Below, one piece after another: positions 38,298 to 47,002 of a stretch of 64,000 nt of DNA (position 1 is the first letter of the stretch; the number at the start of each line of letters is the position of its first letter). The stretch is taken from contig DASZJL010000022.1 in NCBI GenBank assembly GCA_035948135.1, positions 1 through 64,000 of the forward strand, written 5' to 3'. This DNA comes from CADDZP01 sp035948135 (GTDB lineage: Bacteria; Actinomycetota; Acidimicrobiia; Acidimicrobiales; AC-14). The notes below the pieces were generated by a model, which was not told where the DNA came from, did no database searches, and was given only the letters and a program-made list of their open reading frames with translations. The position numbers and the translations under genes were made by a program.

Positions 38298-39818
38298 GTG
38301 AGGTCCCGGCACTCGACGCTCTGCCAGCAGCTCGGCGCTCGCATGGGCTGGCGTGTCGGCGCCGCTCACTTGATCGGCGCGGTGTTCGCGGCCGTGTCGG
38401 GTGCCTTGGCTGCTGCGAACCTCCCCGGCGAGAACATGGGGTTCAGGGCATCGGACTTCATCGCTTTCGGTCTCTACGTCTCAGTAGCGTTCATCGCCTG
38501 CGGTTGGCGTTCGATGCGCTCCTTCTACGGCGCGACCGGGTGGCTCATGGAAGATCGCGCGCCCACGCGCGAGGAGCAGCGACGCACACTCCGACTTCCG
38601 CTTACCGAAGCCACCGCAGGCATGGTGCCGTGGGTCGGTGCGGCCATCCTCTGGCTGATTTTGAATTTGGCGTTGTACGACAGCAGCGTTGCGTACGCCG
38701 TGCGCGTCGCACTCTCGATTCTGCTCGGCGGGCTGGCGACCTCCGCCCTCGTCTACCTCCTCGTCGAGCGGACGTTCCGGCCCCTGTTCGCCCTCGCGCT
38801 GGCCGGCGACGTGCCCGAGCGCTCGGGCGCGATGAGCGTTCGCTCGCGGCTCATGCTCGCTTGGGCCCTCGGCGCCGACCTCTTCCTCGTGATGATCGGG
38901 CTCACTTATTTGGGGCGGCCGGCCGGCCATCCGCCGTCTCCGGCCTCGATCTGGTTCCTCGTCGACAGCGGACTGCTGGCCGGCGCCATCGTGCTCTACG
39001 TGGCCGCCCGTTCGGTCGCCGACCCGCTGCGTGACCTGCGTCAGGCCGTCAAGCGGGTGCAGAGCGGTGACCTCGACGTCGAGGTGGCGGTCGACGACGG
39101 CGCCGAGGTCGGGCTCCTCCAAGCGGGCTTCAACAAGATGGTCGCCGGCCTTCGCGAGCGCCGTCAGCTCCAGGATCTGTTCGGTCGCTACGTCGGCGAG
39201 GACGTCGCTCGCGACGCCCTCGAGCGCGGCGTGCAGCTCGGCGGCGAGCGTCGCGAGGTCAGCGCCCTCTTCGTCGACCTCATCGGGTCGACGACGCTGG
39301 CCCAGACCCGGTCGCCCGACGATGTCGTCAGACTTCTCAACCGGTTCTTCGACATCGTGGTGCGCACGGTCGCGGCCGAGGGCGGTTGGGTCAACAAGTT
39401 CGAGGGCGACGGCGCCCTGTGTGTATTCGGGGCACCGATTGCCCAAGACGACCACGCCACCCGCGCCCTGCGGGCAGCCCGCACGATCCGGCGGGAATTT
39501 CTCGCCCTCAGCGCCGAGCAGCCAGGCGTCGACGCGGCCGTCGGCGTTTCGTCAGGATCGGTAGTGGCGGGCAACGTCGGCGCCGAGCAGCGCTACGAGT
39601 ACACGGTGATCGGCGACCCGGTGAACCAGGCCGCCCGCCTCACCGACGAGGCCAAGCACCGCTTCGGCCGGGTGTTGGCCAGCGAGGAGGCCATCGCCCG
39701 CTGCGACGGCGAGGCCCGCAGCTGGGTCGTCGCCGACGAGCTGCAGCTCCGGGGGCGAAGCGAGCCCACCCTCGTGTACGAGCCGGCGCCGTCCGCCGGC
39801 GTCCGCGAACTGATCTAG
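38298..39818 (+). CDS. Membrane-bound class III adenylate cyclase with HAMP domain
   Basis: A 506-residue protein with six predicted membrane helices in the first 240 residues, a HAMP linker (ADPLRDLRQAVKRVQSGDLDVEV), and a class III nucleotide cyclase domain. Metal-binding aspartates are in LFVDLIGSTTLA and FEGDGALCVF, purine-selecting Lys in NKFEGDG, and IGDPVNQAARLTDE completes the site. The layout matches the mycobacterial Rv1318c-Rv1320c group, where HAMP couples a membrane signal to cAMP synthesis. A terminator-like hairpin follows. Confidence 0.94.
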   Translation: MRSRHSTLCQQLGARMGWRVGAAHLIGAVFAAVSGALAAANLPGENMGFRASDFIAFGLYVSVAFIACGWRSMRSFYGATGWLMEDRAPTREEQRRTLRLPLTEATAGMVPWVGAAILWLILNLALYDSSVAYAVRVALSILLGGLATSALVYLLVERTFRPLFALALAGDVPERSGAMSVRSRLMLAWALGADLFLVMIGLTYLGRPAGHPPSPASIWFLVDSGLLAGAIVLYVAARSVADPLRDLRQAVKRVQSGDLDVEVAVDDGAEVGLLQAGFNKMVAGLRERRQLQDLFGRYVGEDVARDALERGVQLGGERREVSALFVDLIGSTTLAQTRSPDDVVRLLNRFFDIVVRTVAAEGGWVNKFEGDGALCVFGAPIAQDDHATRALRAARTIRREFLALSAEQPGVDAAVGVSSGSVVAGNVGAEQRYEYTVIGDPVNQAARLTDEAKHRFGRVLASEEAIARCDGEARSWVVADELQLRGRSEPTLVYEPAPSAGVRELI

Positions 39819-39825
39819 CCCCACC

Positions 39826-39897
39826 ACCTCTCCAACTCCGCGAGATCGCTCCGTTCGTACCCGTTCGAGCGCGCCGACTCGAGACTTGGAGAGGTTT

Positions 39898-39898
<1 letters not shown>
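39826..39898 (+). terminator. Hairpin with T run after the adenylate cyclase gene
   Basis: Arms ACCTCTCCAA (39826-39835) and TTGGAGAGGT (39886-39895) are perfect complements, followed by TTTT on the plus strand. The long 50-base loop contains further short complements. It is a probable factor-independent terminator for the cyclase gene, lying right at the stop of the convergent threonine aldolase gene. Confidence 0.6.
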
Positions 39899-40910
<1,012 letters not shown>

Positions 40911-40911
<1 letters not shown>

Positions 40912-41519
40912 CAGCTCGGGTCAGGCTCGGCGGCCGGGTCCCCGGCCGGCAACACGTCGCACGCCCACTCCATGCGCTTCCAGTCGGGCACCGGCGTCCT
41001 CTCGGCCGGGCGGGGTACAAACTTCGACCGTTCCACGAGCGTGTAGTGGTGGATATAGCGCGGGCAGTTCGGGTACACCCGCTGCACGGCCACCCGCACG
41101 ACGAACTGCGCCTCCGGCCATTCGGGGAGGAGGGCGTCGTCGAAGTCGATCGACGCCGTGCCTTCGAGGCGCACACGCGAGGGGCTCTCGAAGTCGATGA
41201 ACAGGATGCCGACGTCGGGGTGGCCCAGGATGTTGCCCATCGACAGGTACATCCCGTTGCCGTCGTAGTTGGGGAAGGCGATCGTGCGTTCGTCGACGAC
41301 GTGGACGAAGCCAGGATCGCCGCCCTTGTACGAGCAGGTCGGGTGCCCGTTCTCGTCGGCGCTGGCGAGAAAGAACATGTCACGCGCCTCGATGAAGGCC
41401 CGGTCGCTGGCCGAGATGGTGTCGGTGACGAGCTTCTCGTCGATGCGGTCGGCGAGCCTGCGAGTGTCGAACCGGTCCTGGAGGAGACGGTTGCCGTCGT
41501 GGAACAGGTCGCCGGTCAC
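40911..41519 (-). CDS. Pyridoxamine 5'-phosphate oxidase-fold flavoprotein
   Basis: A split-barrel PPOX-family protein of 202 residues (FFLASADENGHPTCSYKGG, FPNYDGNGMYLSMGNIL, VGILFIDFESPSRVRLEG, CPRYIHHY). This subfamily binds FMN, haem or F420 and often has unknown substrates; it is not PdxH. GTG 41519 was chosen because a TAnnnT box ends 7 bases upstream; the longer open frame overlaps the divergent IMPase. It is the first gene of a two-gene unit with threonine aldolase. Confidence 0.88.
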
Positions 41520-41526
41520 AAACGAA

Positions 41527-41532
41527 AGGCTA
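41527..41532 (-). promoter_or_regulatory. -10 element of the PPOX gene
   Basis: TAGCCT on the minus strand ends 7 bases before GTG 41519. Confidence 0.6.
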
Positions 41533-41543
41533 GGCCCGCCCGT

Positions 41544-41549
41544 TACCGT
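41544..41549 (+). promoter_or_regulatory. -10 element of the inositol monophosphatase gene
   Basis: TACCGT ends 7 bases before GTG 41557 and decides between that start and GTG 41548, which lies inside the box. Confidence 0.55.
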
Positions 41550-41556
41550 GAGTTTC

Positions 41557-42345
41557 GTGGTCGACGTCGACAAGCTCTTCGATCTGGCGCTCGACCTGGC
41601 CCAGAAGGCCGGCCGGCTCCTGCTCGACGCGGCACCCGACCGTGCCGACGACGTCGACACCAAGTCGTCGCGAACCGACATGGTGACCGCCGTGGACCGG
41701 GCGTCGGAGGCGCTCGTCGTCGGGGCCCTCGCCCAAGCCCGGCCCGACGACGGCGTGCTCGGCGAGGAGGGAAGCCGGCGCCAGGGCACCAGTGGCGTGC
41801 GCTGGATCATCGACCCCCTCGACGGGACGACGAACTACCTCTACGGCATTCCCCAGTTCGCGGTGTCGATCGCGGTCGAGGTCGACGGCGACGTGGAAGC
41901 GGGCGTGGTCGCCCACCCAACGCTCGAGGAGGTGTTCACGGCTCGCCGAGGGCAGGGCGCACGGTGCAACGGCGCGCCGATCTCCGTGTCCGACAAAGAC
42001 GACTTGTCCACCGCCCTGATCGGCACCGGGTTCGGCTACGACGCCGAGCGTCGTGGGGAACAAGCGGGCTGGCTGCGCCACATCCTGCCGCGTGTCCGTG
42101 ACATCCGGCGCGGCGGTGCGGCGTCCATCGACCTGTGCTGGGTGGCGTGCGGCCGCCTCGACGGCTACTACGAGCGGGACCTCTCGCCGTGGGACGTGGC
42201 CGCGGGTGAGCTCATCGCCCGGGAGGCCGGTGCGACGACGAGTGACCTCGAGGGCGGGCCCGTGCGGGCGGACGCCGTGGTGGCGGCCACGCCCGCCATC
42301 GCGCCCGCGCTCCGCCACTTGGTGTCCGAAGCGGCCAGACTGTAG
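41557..42345 (+). CDS. Inositol monophosphatase family protein
   Basis: A Mg2+-dependent, Li+-sensitive phosphatase fold of 262 residues: the metal ligand Glu-Glu in LGEEGS, IDPLDGTTNYLYGIP with three ligands, and the C-terminal YYERDLSPWDVAAGELI. Substrate could be inositol-1-phosphate, histidinol phosphate or fructose-1,6-bisphosphate; the family does not separate by eye. GTG 41557 fits the leaderless rule. The next gene follows 7 bases after the stop. Confidence 0.92.
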   Translation: MVDVDKLFDLALDLAQKAGRLLLDAAPDRADDVDTKSSRTDMVTAVDRASEALVVGALAQARPDDGVLGEEGSRRQGTSGVRWIIDPLDGTTNYLYGIPQFAVSIAVEVDGDVEAGVVAHPTLEEVFTARRGQGARCNGAPISVSDKDDLSTALIGTGFGYDAERRGEQAGWLRHILPRVRDIRRGGAASIDLCWVACGRLDGYYERDLSPWDVAAGELIAREAGATTSDLEGGPVRADAVVAATPAIAPALRHLVSEAARL

Positions 42346-42352
42346 GGCGAAG

Positions 42353-43177
42353 ATGAGCAGCGACATTGAGAAGGACGCAGGCGTCGAACCCGAGATGCCG
42401 GAGCCGCCGCCCGGCGACGAGGCACTGGAGCAGCGCCACCATCAGGCCCTCCATGAACGGCTCAGCGCCCTCGAGTCGCAGGTCGCGGGCGGCGTGAAGA
42501 AGGGTGCCGATTTCACCTTCGTCCCGGCCTGGAAGCGCCTGACCCAGGGCGAGCCGCGCTGGCAGGTGACCGTCGCCATCGCGGTCGCACTCACCCTGCA
42601 GGGGCTCCTGCCGGAACACCTCGTCCTCGGGCCCCGCTGGCTCCTCCCGAGTATGGGCGGCGCGTTGGTGATCGCCATCTTCGCCACCCACCCGACGCCT
42701 CGCATCAACCGAACCTCGCGGGCGCTCCGCGTGCTCAGCCTGGCAGTCATCGGCACCATCAGCATCGCCAACGGCTACTCGGCGTACCGCCTCATCGACG
42801 AGCTCCTGCGCGGCGGCGTCACCGATGCGACGCGCCTCCTCCTCACCGGCGGTGCGATCTGGCTCACCAATGTGATCGCCTTCTCGCTCTGGTACTGGGA
42901 GTTCGACCGCGGCGGACCGGCCGCCAGGGCCCTCGCCATGCGCCCGTACCCGGACTTCCAGTTCCCGCAGATGGAGAACCCGACGCTGGCGCCGAAGGAC
43001 TGGGAACCGTTCTTCGTCGACTACCTCTACCTGTCGTTCACCAACGCGCTGGCGTTCAGCCCCACCGACGTCATGCCGCTCTCGCGGTGGGCCAAGCTGA
43101 CGATGCTGGCCCAGTCCGGCGTGTCGGTGCTGCTGGTCCTACTGGTGATCGCCCGAGCCGTCAACATCCTCAAGTAG
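42353..43177 (+). CDS. DUF1345-like integral membrane protein
   Basis: A 274-residue protein with a charged cytosolic N terminus (about 60 residues) followed by five or six membrane helices. The conserved-looking YLYLSFTNALAFSPTDVMPL segment near residue 225-244 resembles DUF1345-type membrane proteins, where a similar motif lines a possible pore. Function unknown. It shares a unit with the IMPase. Its last 39 bases overlap the 3' end of the convergent AMP-ligase gene. Confidence 0.78.
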   Translation: MSSDIEKDAGVEPEMPEPPPGDEALEQRHHQALHERLSALESQVAGGVKKGADFTFVPAWKRLTQGEPRWQVTVAIAVALTLQGLLPEHLVLGPRWLLPSMGGALVIAIFATHPTPRINRTSRALRVLSLAVIGTISIANGYSAYRLIDELLRGGVTDATRLLLTGGAIWLTNVIAFSLWYWEFDRGGPAARALAMRPYPDFQFPQMENPTLAPKDWEPFFVDYLYLSFTNALAFSPTDVMPLSRWAKLTMLAQSGVSVLLVLLVIARAVNILK

Positions 43178-44470
43178 CTGGCTCGCCAGCCGCGAACGCC
43201 GGACCTTGCCGGTGCCCGTGCGCGGCAGATCGTCCACCAGGTAGACGTCCTTGGGGCACTTGTAGGCCGACAGATGGGCGCGGGCGTGGTCGACAACGGC
43301 GTCGGGACGGACGTCGCCGACGACCGCCGCGCACACCCGTTGACCCCAGCGATCGTCAGGGGCGCCGAACACGGCGACGTCATCCACGCCGGCCAGCGCG
43401 GCCAGCACGTTCTCGACCTCGGCCGGGTAGACGTTCACGCCGCCCGAGATGATGAGGTCGTCGCGCCGGCTGTCGAGGAAGAGAAAGCCGTCGTCGAGAT
43501 GGCCGAGGTCGCCGGCGGTGAAGGCGTCGCCCCGCCACGCCGCCTCGGTGCGCTCGGGATCGCGCCAGTACTCGAAACGGGCAAAGGCCGGCACGTGGCA
43601 CCAGACGAGACCGTCGTTGTCGACTTCCAGACGCCGGCGGGGGCGGGCCCGGCCGACGGTGCCCGGGTGCTGGCGCCAGTCGTCCGGCGGGCACACCGTG
43701 AACTGGCCCTCGGTCGCCCCGTAGAACTCCCAGACGCTGCCCGACGGGAACGCGGCGAGCGCCGCCTCCTTGATCGGCGTTGGGCAAGGGGCACCGGCGT
43801 GCACGAGCCGCCGGAACGACGACAGGTCGGGGAGGTGGCCGTGCGCGAACAGGCGTTGCAGGTGGGCGGGCACCATGAAGGCCAGCGTCGGCCGTTGTTC
43901 GGCGATGGCGTGGGCCACGACCTCGGCGTCGAAGCGCTCGAGGATCACGACCTCGCCCCCGGCCAGCAGTGTGCCGAGCGAAAACCGCAGCGGCGCGGAG
44001 TGGTACAGCGGCGAGCACACGAGCATGACGTCGTCGGCATCGAAGGCCCAGACATCGCGCTCGTCTTCCTGCAACGCCACCGCCTCGGCCTGGTCGAGCA
44101 GGCCGGACCAGACGCCCTTTGGCGTACCGGTCGTCCCCGACGTGTAGTGCATCGGGCGGACGAGCGGAGCCGGCGCCAGTTCGACCGGCGGCCCGTCGAC
44201 GAGACCGGCGAGCACCTCGGCGTCGACCACCAGGGCGGGTTCGGCGTTGTCGAGGATCGTCCTTCGCTCCTCGTCGAGCAGCGCTGGATTCAACGGCACC
44301 GGCGCCATGCCGACGCGGGCCGCGCCGAGCATCCCGCACAGCAGCGCAACCGAGTTCGGGCAGACAAAGGCGACCCGATCGCCTATCTGTAGTCCCCGCT
44401 CCAGAAGGGCGCCTGCAATACGCGCCTGCAGCGCATCTGCCTCACTAGCGGTGACGCGCTCGAGTCGCAC
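43139..44470 (-). CDS. AMP-forming acyl-CoA synthetase/ligase
   Basis: An ANL-superfamily adenylating enzyme of 443 residues, shorter than the usual 500-550. Motifs are the phosphate loop YTSGTTGTPKGVW, EFYGATEGQFT, TAGDLGHLDDGFLFLDSRRDD and the C-terminal catalytic lysine in RTGTGKVRRSRL. It activates a carboxylate as an acyl-AMP and probably forms a CoA ester; the acid is unknown. GTG 44470 has a -10 box 6 bases upstream. It overlaps the convergent DUF1345-like gene at the 3' end. Confidence 0.9.
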   Translation of the reverse strand: MRLERVTASEADALQARIAGALLERGLQIGDRVAFVCPNSVALLCGMLGAARVGMAPVPLNPALLDEERRTILDNAEPALVVDAEVLAGLVDGPPVELAPAPLVRPMHYTSGTTGTPKGVWSGLLDQAEAVALQEDERDVWAFDADDVMLVCSPLYHSAPLRFSLGTLLAGGEVVILERFDAEVVAHAIAEQRPTLAFMVPAHLQRLFAHGHLPDLSSFRRLVHAGAPCPTPIKEAALAAFPSGSVWEFYGATEGQFTVCPPDDWRQHPGTVGRARPRRRLEVDNDGLVWCHVPAFARFEYWRDPERTEAAWRGDAFTAGDLGHLDDGFLFLDSRRDDLIISGGVNVYPAEVENVLAALAGVDDVAVFGAPDDRWGQRVCAAVVGDVRPDAVVDHARAHLSAYKCPKDVYLVDDLPRTGTGKVRRSRLASQLLEDVDGSGDHQ

Positions 44471-44476
44471 ACCGTC

Positions 44477-44482
44477 AATCTA
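44477..44482 (-). promoter_or_regulatory. -10 element of the AMP-ligase gene
   Basis: TAGATT on the minus strand ends 6 bases before GTG 44470. Confidence 0.62.
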
Positions 44483-44509
44483 CGGGCGCCCCCGTGGGCC
44501 ACCCTGGCG

Positions 44510-44857
44510 TCAGCAGCCCATGGTGCAGACGCAGAGCTCGTTGCCTTCGGGGTCGGCGAGAACGATCCAGCTCTCGCCCCACTCTTCGATCGGACCTTCG
44601 AGCCGGGTGGCGCCCAGTCCGATGAGGCGCGCGGCCTCGGTCTCGATGTCCGGCGCGTGGATGTCGAGGTGCATGCGGTTCTTCGCCGTCTTCGGTTCGT
44701 CGACGCCCTGGAGGATGAGCTCGTGCTGGGTGCGGTCGCCGGTGCCGAGCACGACGTACTGGCCGGCGGACGCCACCTCCTTGTAGCCGAGGGCGCCCGC
44801 CCAGAACGGCGCCAGCGCCTTCGGGTCCTTGCAGTCGAGGACGGTGACCAGCTTCAT
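44510..44857 (-). CDS. VOC family protein (glyoxalase/bleomycin-resistance fold)
   Basis: A 115-residue protein starting MKLVTVLDCKDPKALAPFWA, with VVLGTGDRTQHELILQGV, MHLDIHAPDIETEAARL and the end VLADPEGNELCVC. Two beta-alpha-beta-beta-beta modules are the vicinal oxygen chelate fold. The substrate is unknown. ATG 44857 has GGAGG 12 bases upstream inside the phosphofructokinase gene, and it overlaps that stop by 4 bases (ATGA), so the two are co-translated. Confidence 0.88.
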   Translation of the reverse strand: MKLVTVLDCKDPKALAPFWAGALGYKEVASAGQYVVLGTGDRTQHELILQGVDEPKTAKNRMHLDIHAPDIETEAARLIGLGATRLEGPIEEWGESWIVLADPEGNELCVCTMGC

Positions 44858-45885
44858 CGAAAGAAAACCTCCGCCACGCCGTGGAACAGGTCGGGATCGA
44901 CGGTCTTGAGCTCGCCCACCGCGTCCGCGATCGGGCACCGAACGATTTGACCACCCTGGAGGGCGACCATCTGGCCAAACGCTCCATCGTGGGCGGCGTC
45001 GATGGCGGCGATGCCGAAACGGGTGGCGAGGATGCGGTCGAAGGCGGTGGGCGTGCCCCCGCGCTGGACGTGGCCGAGGATCGTCACCCGGGTCTCGAAA
45101 CCGGTGCGCTTCTCGATCTCCTCGGCGACCAGGTTGCTGATGCCGCCGAGGCGGACGTGGCCGAACTGGTCGACCTCGTTCGACTGGGTGGCCATCGTTC
45201 CCTGCTTGGGCTCGGCGCCTTCGGCCACGACGACGATGGAGGCGAACCGACCTTTGGCGTGCCGCTTCTTCAGATCGTCACAGACGCGCTCGATGTCGAA
45301 CTCTTCCTCGGGGATCAGGATCTCGGCCGCGCCGCCCGCGATGCCCGCCTCGGTGGCGATCCACCCCGCGTGGCGGCCCATGACCTCGACGACCATCACC
45401 CGGTCGTGGGACTCCGCCGTGGTGTGCAGACGGTCGATGGCATCGGAGGCGATCTGCACGGCGGTGTCGAAGCCGAACGTCACCTCGGTGCAGGAGAGGT
45501 CGTTGTCGATGGTCTTCGGCACGCCGACCACACCGATGCCCTCGGTGCCCAGCTTGTTGGCGACGCCCAAGGTGTCCTCGCCGCCGATGGCGACGAGGGC
45601 GCCGATGCGTTCCTTGCGGAGTGTGTCGAGCGCCTTCTTGACGCCGTCCTCGATCTTGTATGGGTTGGTACGAGAGGTGCCGAGAATCGTTCCGCCGCGT
45701 GGAAGGATCCCCCGGCAACGTTCGACATCGAGAACCATCGTGCTGTCCTCGAGCACGCCCTTCCATCCGTCGCGGAACCCGACGAGCTCGTCGCCGTAGT
45801 GACGTTCCCCCTTGCGAACGACGGCGCGGATGACAGCATTGAGGCCCGGACAGTCACCGCCACCGGTCAGGAGTCCGACTCGCAC
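44854..45885 (-). CDS. 6-phosphofructokinase, PPi-dependent type
   Basis: A group A phosphofructokinase of 343 residues phosphorylating fructose-6-phosphate. The donor-selecting residues are Asp104 (GGEDTLG) and Lys124 (GVPKTIDNDL), in the exact E. coli numbering positions where ATP enzymes have glycines. Asp104 with Lys124 is the known signature of PPi-dependent enzymes such as that of Amycolatopsis methanolica. EVMGRHAGWIA and HVQRGGTPTAFDR complete the site. If PPi-dependent, it would be reversible. GTG 45885 has a GGAG sequence upstream. Confidence 0.93.
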   Translation of the reverse strand: MRVGLLTGGGDCPGLNAVIRAVVRKGERHYGDELVGFRDGWKGVLEDSTMVLDVERCRGILPRGGTILGTSRTNPYKIEDGVKKALDTLRKERIGALVAIGGEDTLGVANKLGTEGIGVVGVPKTIDNDLSCTEVTFGFDTAVQIASDAIDRLHTTAESHDRVMVVEVMGRHAGWIATEAGIAGGAAEILIPEEEFDIERVCDDLKKRHAKGRFASIVVVAEGAEPKQGTMATQSNEVDQFGHVRLGGISNLVAEEIEKRTGFETRVTILGHVQRGGTPTAFDRILATRFGIAAIDAAHDGAFGQMVALQGGQIVRCPIADAVGELKTVDPDLFHGVAEVFFR

Positions 45886-45948
45886 TTCCCCGCTCCTCTC
45901 CGACCCGCACGGTCAACGCGGACGCCTCGAACGCCGATCACAGTAGTG

Positions 45949-46926
45949 ATGCGGCGGGCAGCGGCGTTCCTGATCGCGACGGCCCTCACCATGGGCGGCG
46001 TTCCGTCGGTCGCACGCGCCTCGAGTGCGGGCGACGACCTCCGAGCACGACGCGCCGACCTCCTGGCGCGCATCGCCGCCCAGACCGATGAGGCCGAGCA
46101 GGACGCGGCCGCAGTCGTCCTCGCTCAAGGGCGCGAGCAGCGGGCAACGGCGGCACTGGCCACCGCCCGCCAGCACCTTCAGGAGCGCGCCGTCGAGGCG
46201 TACATGTTCGGTCTCACGCGGTCGCTGGCCAACCTCGCCAGTCCCAACGTGTACCTGGAGGACGCCTTCAAGGCCGACCAGCGGGCTATCGCCGACCTGC
46301 GGGCGGCCCGGGCGGCGCGCGTCGACGCCCTCGGCCCCGCGGAGTCGGCACGCGATACGTCGCGCGCCGCCCAGGCCCAGCTGGACGCGGAGCGCGCCCA
46401 GCTCGAGGCGACCATCACCCACCAGGACGCCCTCGACGCCCAGCTGCAGGCGGCCGCCGCCGCCCGACAAGCGGCGGCCGCGGCTCAGGCGTCCACCAAC
46501 CAGGGGGTGCTCGATCGTTTCGAGACCGACCCGGCGGCCCGCACCCGCCACCGCGTGGCGACGGTGAACCAGCGTCAGCTGATGGGCCGCTATCCGTTCG
46601 GACCCGTCACCGGCGTTCCGGCCGGGCTCAAGGCGAGCGATCAGGTGATCACCGGCCCCGCCTCGTGGTACGGCCCCGGCTTCGACGGCCGGCCGACGGC
46701 CAGCGGTGCCATCTACGACCAGGAAGGGTGGACCTGCGCCAGCAAGGAGCTGCCGCTCGGCACGATCCTCCTCGTCTCCGAGAACGGTCACCAGGTGCTG
46801 CTGCTCGTCAACGATCGCGGCCCCTACGTCGACGGCTGGATCCTCGACCTCAGCCACGCGACGGCGACGGCGCTCCAACACCCCGGCGTCGGCGTGGTGA
46901 CGGCACAGGTCTTGACGCCCGCGTGA
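45949..46926 (+). CDS. Secreted coiled-coil protein with RlpA-like double-psi beta-barrel
   Basis: A 325-residue secreted protein: signal peptide (MRRAAAFLIATALTMGG, cleavage near ARA-SS), a long Ala/Arg/Gln-rich coiled coil (about 25-185) and a C-terminal DPBB/RlpA domain with PASWYGPGFDGRPTASGAIY and LLVNDRGPYVDGWILDLS. The RlpA fold binds or cleaves denuded glycan strands; the coiled coil resembles those of division-associated peptidoglycan hydrolases. ATG 45949 is preferred over GTG 45946. A strong inverted repeat follows the stop. Confidence 0.85.
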   Translation: MRRAAAFLIATALTMGGVPSVARASSAGDDLRARRADLLARIAAQTDEAEQDAAAVVLAQGREQRATAALATARQHLQERAVEAYMFGLTRSLANLASPNVYLEDAFKADQRAIADLRAARAARVDALGPAESARDTSRAAQAQLDAERAQLEATITHQDALDAQLQAAAAARQAAAAAQASTNQGVLDRFETDPAARTRHRVATVNQRQLMGRYPFGPVTGVPAGLKASDQVITGPASWYGPGFDGRPTASGAIYDQEGWTCASKELPLGTILLVSENGHQVLLLVNDRGPYVDGWILDLSHATATALQHPGVGVVTAQVLTPA

Positions 46927-46981
46927 CCAGCTTTCTGGACGTCTACACCCCCATAGGGCGGGTAAAGCTCCAGAAAGCTGG
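46927..46981 (+). terminator. 13-bp inverted repeat after the RlpA-like gene
   Basis: Perfect arms CCAGCTTTCTGGA (46927-46939) and TCCAGAAAGCTGG (46969-46981) enclose a 29-base loop that contains a smaller ACCC/GGGT stem. It begins directly after the TGA stop and ends 8 bases before the glpK -10 box. A terminator is likely, although there is no T tract; a regulator operator for glpK is an alternative. Confidence 0.6.
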
Positions 46982-46988
46982 GTGGGGC

Positions 46989-46994
46989 TAACGT
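46989..46994 (+). promoter_or_regulatory. -10 element of glpK
   Basis: TAACGT ends 8 bases before GTG 47003. Confidence 0.55.
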
Positions 46995-47002
46995 CCGCGC
47001 CC

